A stretch of 7,431 nucleotides of DNA from Rhodospirillaceae bacterium (GTDB lineage: Bacteria > Pseudomonadota > Alphaproteobacteria > Rhodospirillales > 2-02-FULL-58-16), in NCBI GenBank assembly GCA_013349695.1, contig DUZD01000141.1, forward strand, positions 1 to 7,431, read 5' to 3'. This document shows positions 6,826 through 7,431 of this stretch, piece by piece; within the stretch, counting starts at the first letter, position 1, and every line of letters starts with the position of its first letter. The notes under the pieces are model-generated. The model was given only the letters and a program-made list of their open reading frames with translations. It was not told the DNA's origin and did not search any database. The position numbers and the translations under genes were made by a program.

Positions 6826-7431
6826 ATGAAAGCGATCATGTTGGCGGCGGGCGTCGGCAGGCGCCTTTTCGGCGAAGATCATGACCAATCGCCGAAAGCC
6901 TTGCTCCGTTTCGACGGCAAGACCCTACTCGAGAGGCATATCGAAAACCTCAAAGACAACGGCGTCGACGAATTGGTGCTGGTGGTCGGCTACCGCCGGG
7001 ACGACATCCTTGGGGAAGCGAAAACCATCGCCGGTGCTAATTACGTAAGCAGCATTTTTAACCCACGCTTCCGCGGCGGATCCATCGTTTCATTGTGGTC
7101 GGCGCGAGAAGTGCTGCGCTGTGGCGACGATATTCTGTTCATGGACGCCGACGTGCTCTACCACCCGGCCCTTATTCGCCGTCTGATCGCTTCACCCCAC
7201 AAAAACTGCTTCCTCCTCGACCGCGAAATCGAAAATGACGAGGAAGCGGTCAAGCTTTGCATTCGCGGCGGCAAACCGGTAGATTTCGGCAAGAATGTGA
7301 CAAGCGATTTCGACTTGCTCGGAGAATGGCCGGGATTCCTGCGGATGTCTCCGGCCATCGGCGAACGGTTGGCGGCGGTGACCGAATCATTCGTCGAGCA
7401 GGCAAAGATAGAACTCATTTACGAGGAAGCG
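6826..7431 (+). CDS. NTP-transferase-domain protein, phosphocholine-cytidylyltransferase-like (3' end outside window)
   Basis: The open frame starts with ATG at 6826 and has no stop to the window edge, giving 202 residues. It is a GT-A-fold nucleotidyltransferase, which transfers NMP from an NTP to a phosphorylated sugar or alcohol. Visible motifs are the NTP-binding loop LAAGVGRRL (6-14) with PKALL (23-27), a VVGYR strand, FNPRFRGGSIVSLWSA as in LicC-type cytidylyltransferases, the metal-binding MDADV (D107, D109), DEEAVK (138-143), a later lysine in FGKN (K156), GEWPGF (166-171) and YEEA at the very edge. Family members are about 240-260 residues, so most of the domain is present. The substrate cannot be read from sequence: phosphocholine-like, aminoethylphosphonate-like or sugar-phosphate substrates are all possible. 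No clear Shine-Dalgarno is present. It follows hpnA by 79 bp on the same strand; a role in making a hopanoid or phospholipid head group is only an inference from position. Confidence 0.85.
   Translation, partial: MKAIMLAAGVGRRLFGEDHDQSPKALLRFDGKTLLERHIENLKDNGVDELVLVVGYRRDDILGEAKTIAGANYVSSIFNPRFRGGSIVSLWSAREVLRCGDDILFMDADVLYHPALIRRLIASPHKNCFLLDREIENDEEAVKLCIRGGKPVDFGKNVTSDFDLLGEWPGFLRMSPAIGERLAAVTESFVEQAKIELIYEEA

Noticed and set aside
7158..7418. An 86-codon minus-strand open frame at the right edge
   Set aside because: It lies opposite the nucleotidyltransferase, whose plus-strand frame stays open to the window edge and has clear family motifs.

Overview
This GC-rich window (roughly 60% G+C by eye) is chromosomal core-metabolism DNA from a hopanoid-making Gram-negative bacterium. 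The gene set and protein style point to an alphaproteobacterium, perhaps Rhodospirillales-like. That taxonomic placement is an inference from recognised protein families, not from a search. I see no mobile element, CRISPR array, rRNA or tRNA.

Layout. A plus-strand block runs from the left edge: the C-terminal part of hpnE (1-807), a 122-bp gap with a promoter-like sequence and a 20-bp tandem repeat, squalene-hopene cyclase (shc/hpnF, 930-2900), then hpnG (2901-3590), whose start codon directly follows the shc stop. A minus-strand block converges on it: ispH (5647 to 4664) then hpnH (4679 to 3543). These two overlap by 16 bp, and the hpnH and hpnG 3' ends overlap by 48 bp. A 109-bp divergent gap separates ispH from hpnA (5757-6746, plus). 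A 79-bp AT-richer leader then precedes a nucleotidyltransferase gene (from 6826) that runs off the right edge.

How the genes work together. IspH finishes the MEP pathway (IPP and DMAPP). HpnE completes squalene synthesis in the HpnCDE route; hpnC and hpnD are presumably to the left, out of view. Shc cyclises squalene to hopene. HpnH, a radical SAM enzyme, adds the adenosyl group to hopene, and HpnG removes adenine to start the C35 bacteriohopane side chain. HpnA is an extended-SDR protein found with hopanoid genes whose reaction is not settled. The last gene resembles phosphocholine/sugar-phosphate nucleotidyltransferases and could activate a head group, but that link is positional only.

The pathway itself is known, so the window is not a new system as a whole. 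The parts most worth a second look are the nucleotidyltransferase beside hpnA, the two gene overlaps involving hpnH, the stop-start junction of shc and hpnG, and the tandem repeat in the shc leader.
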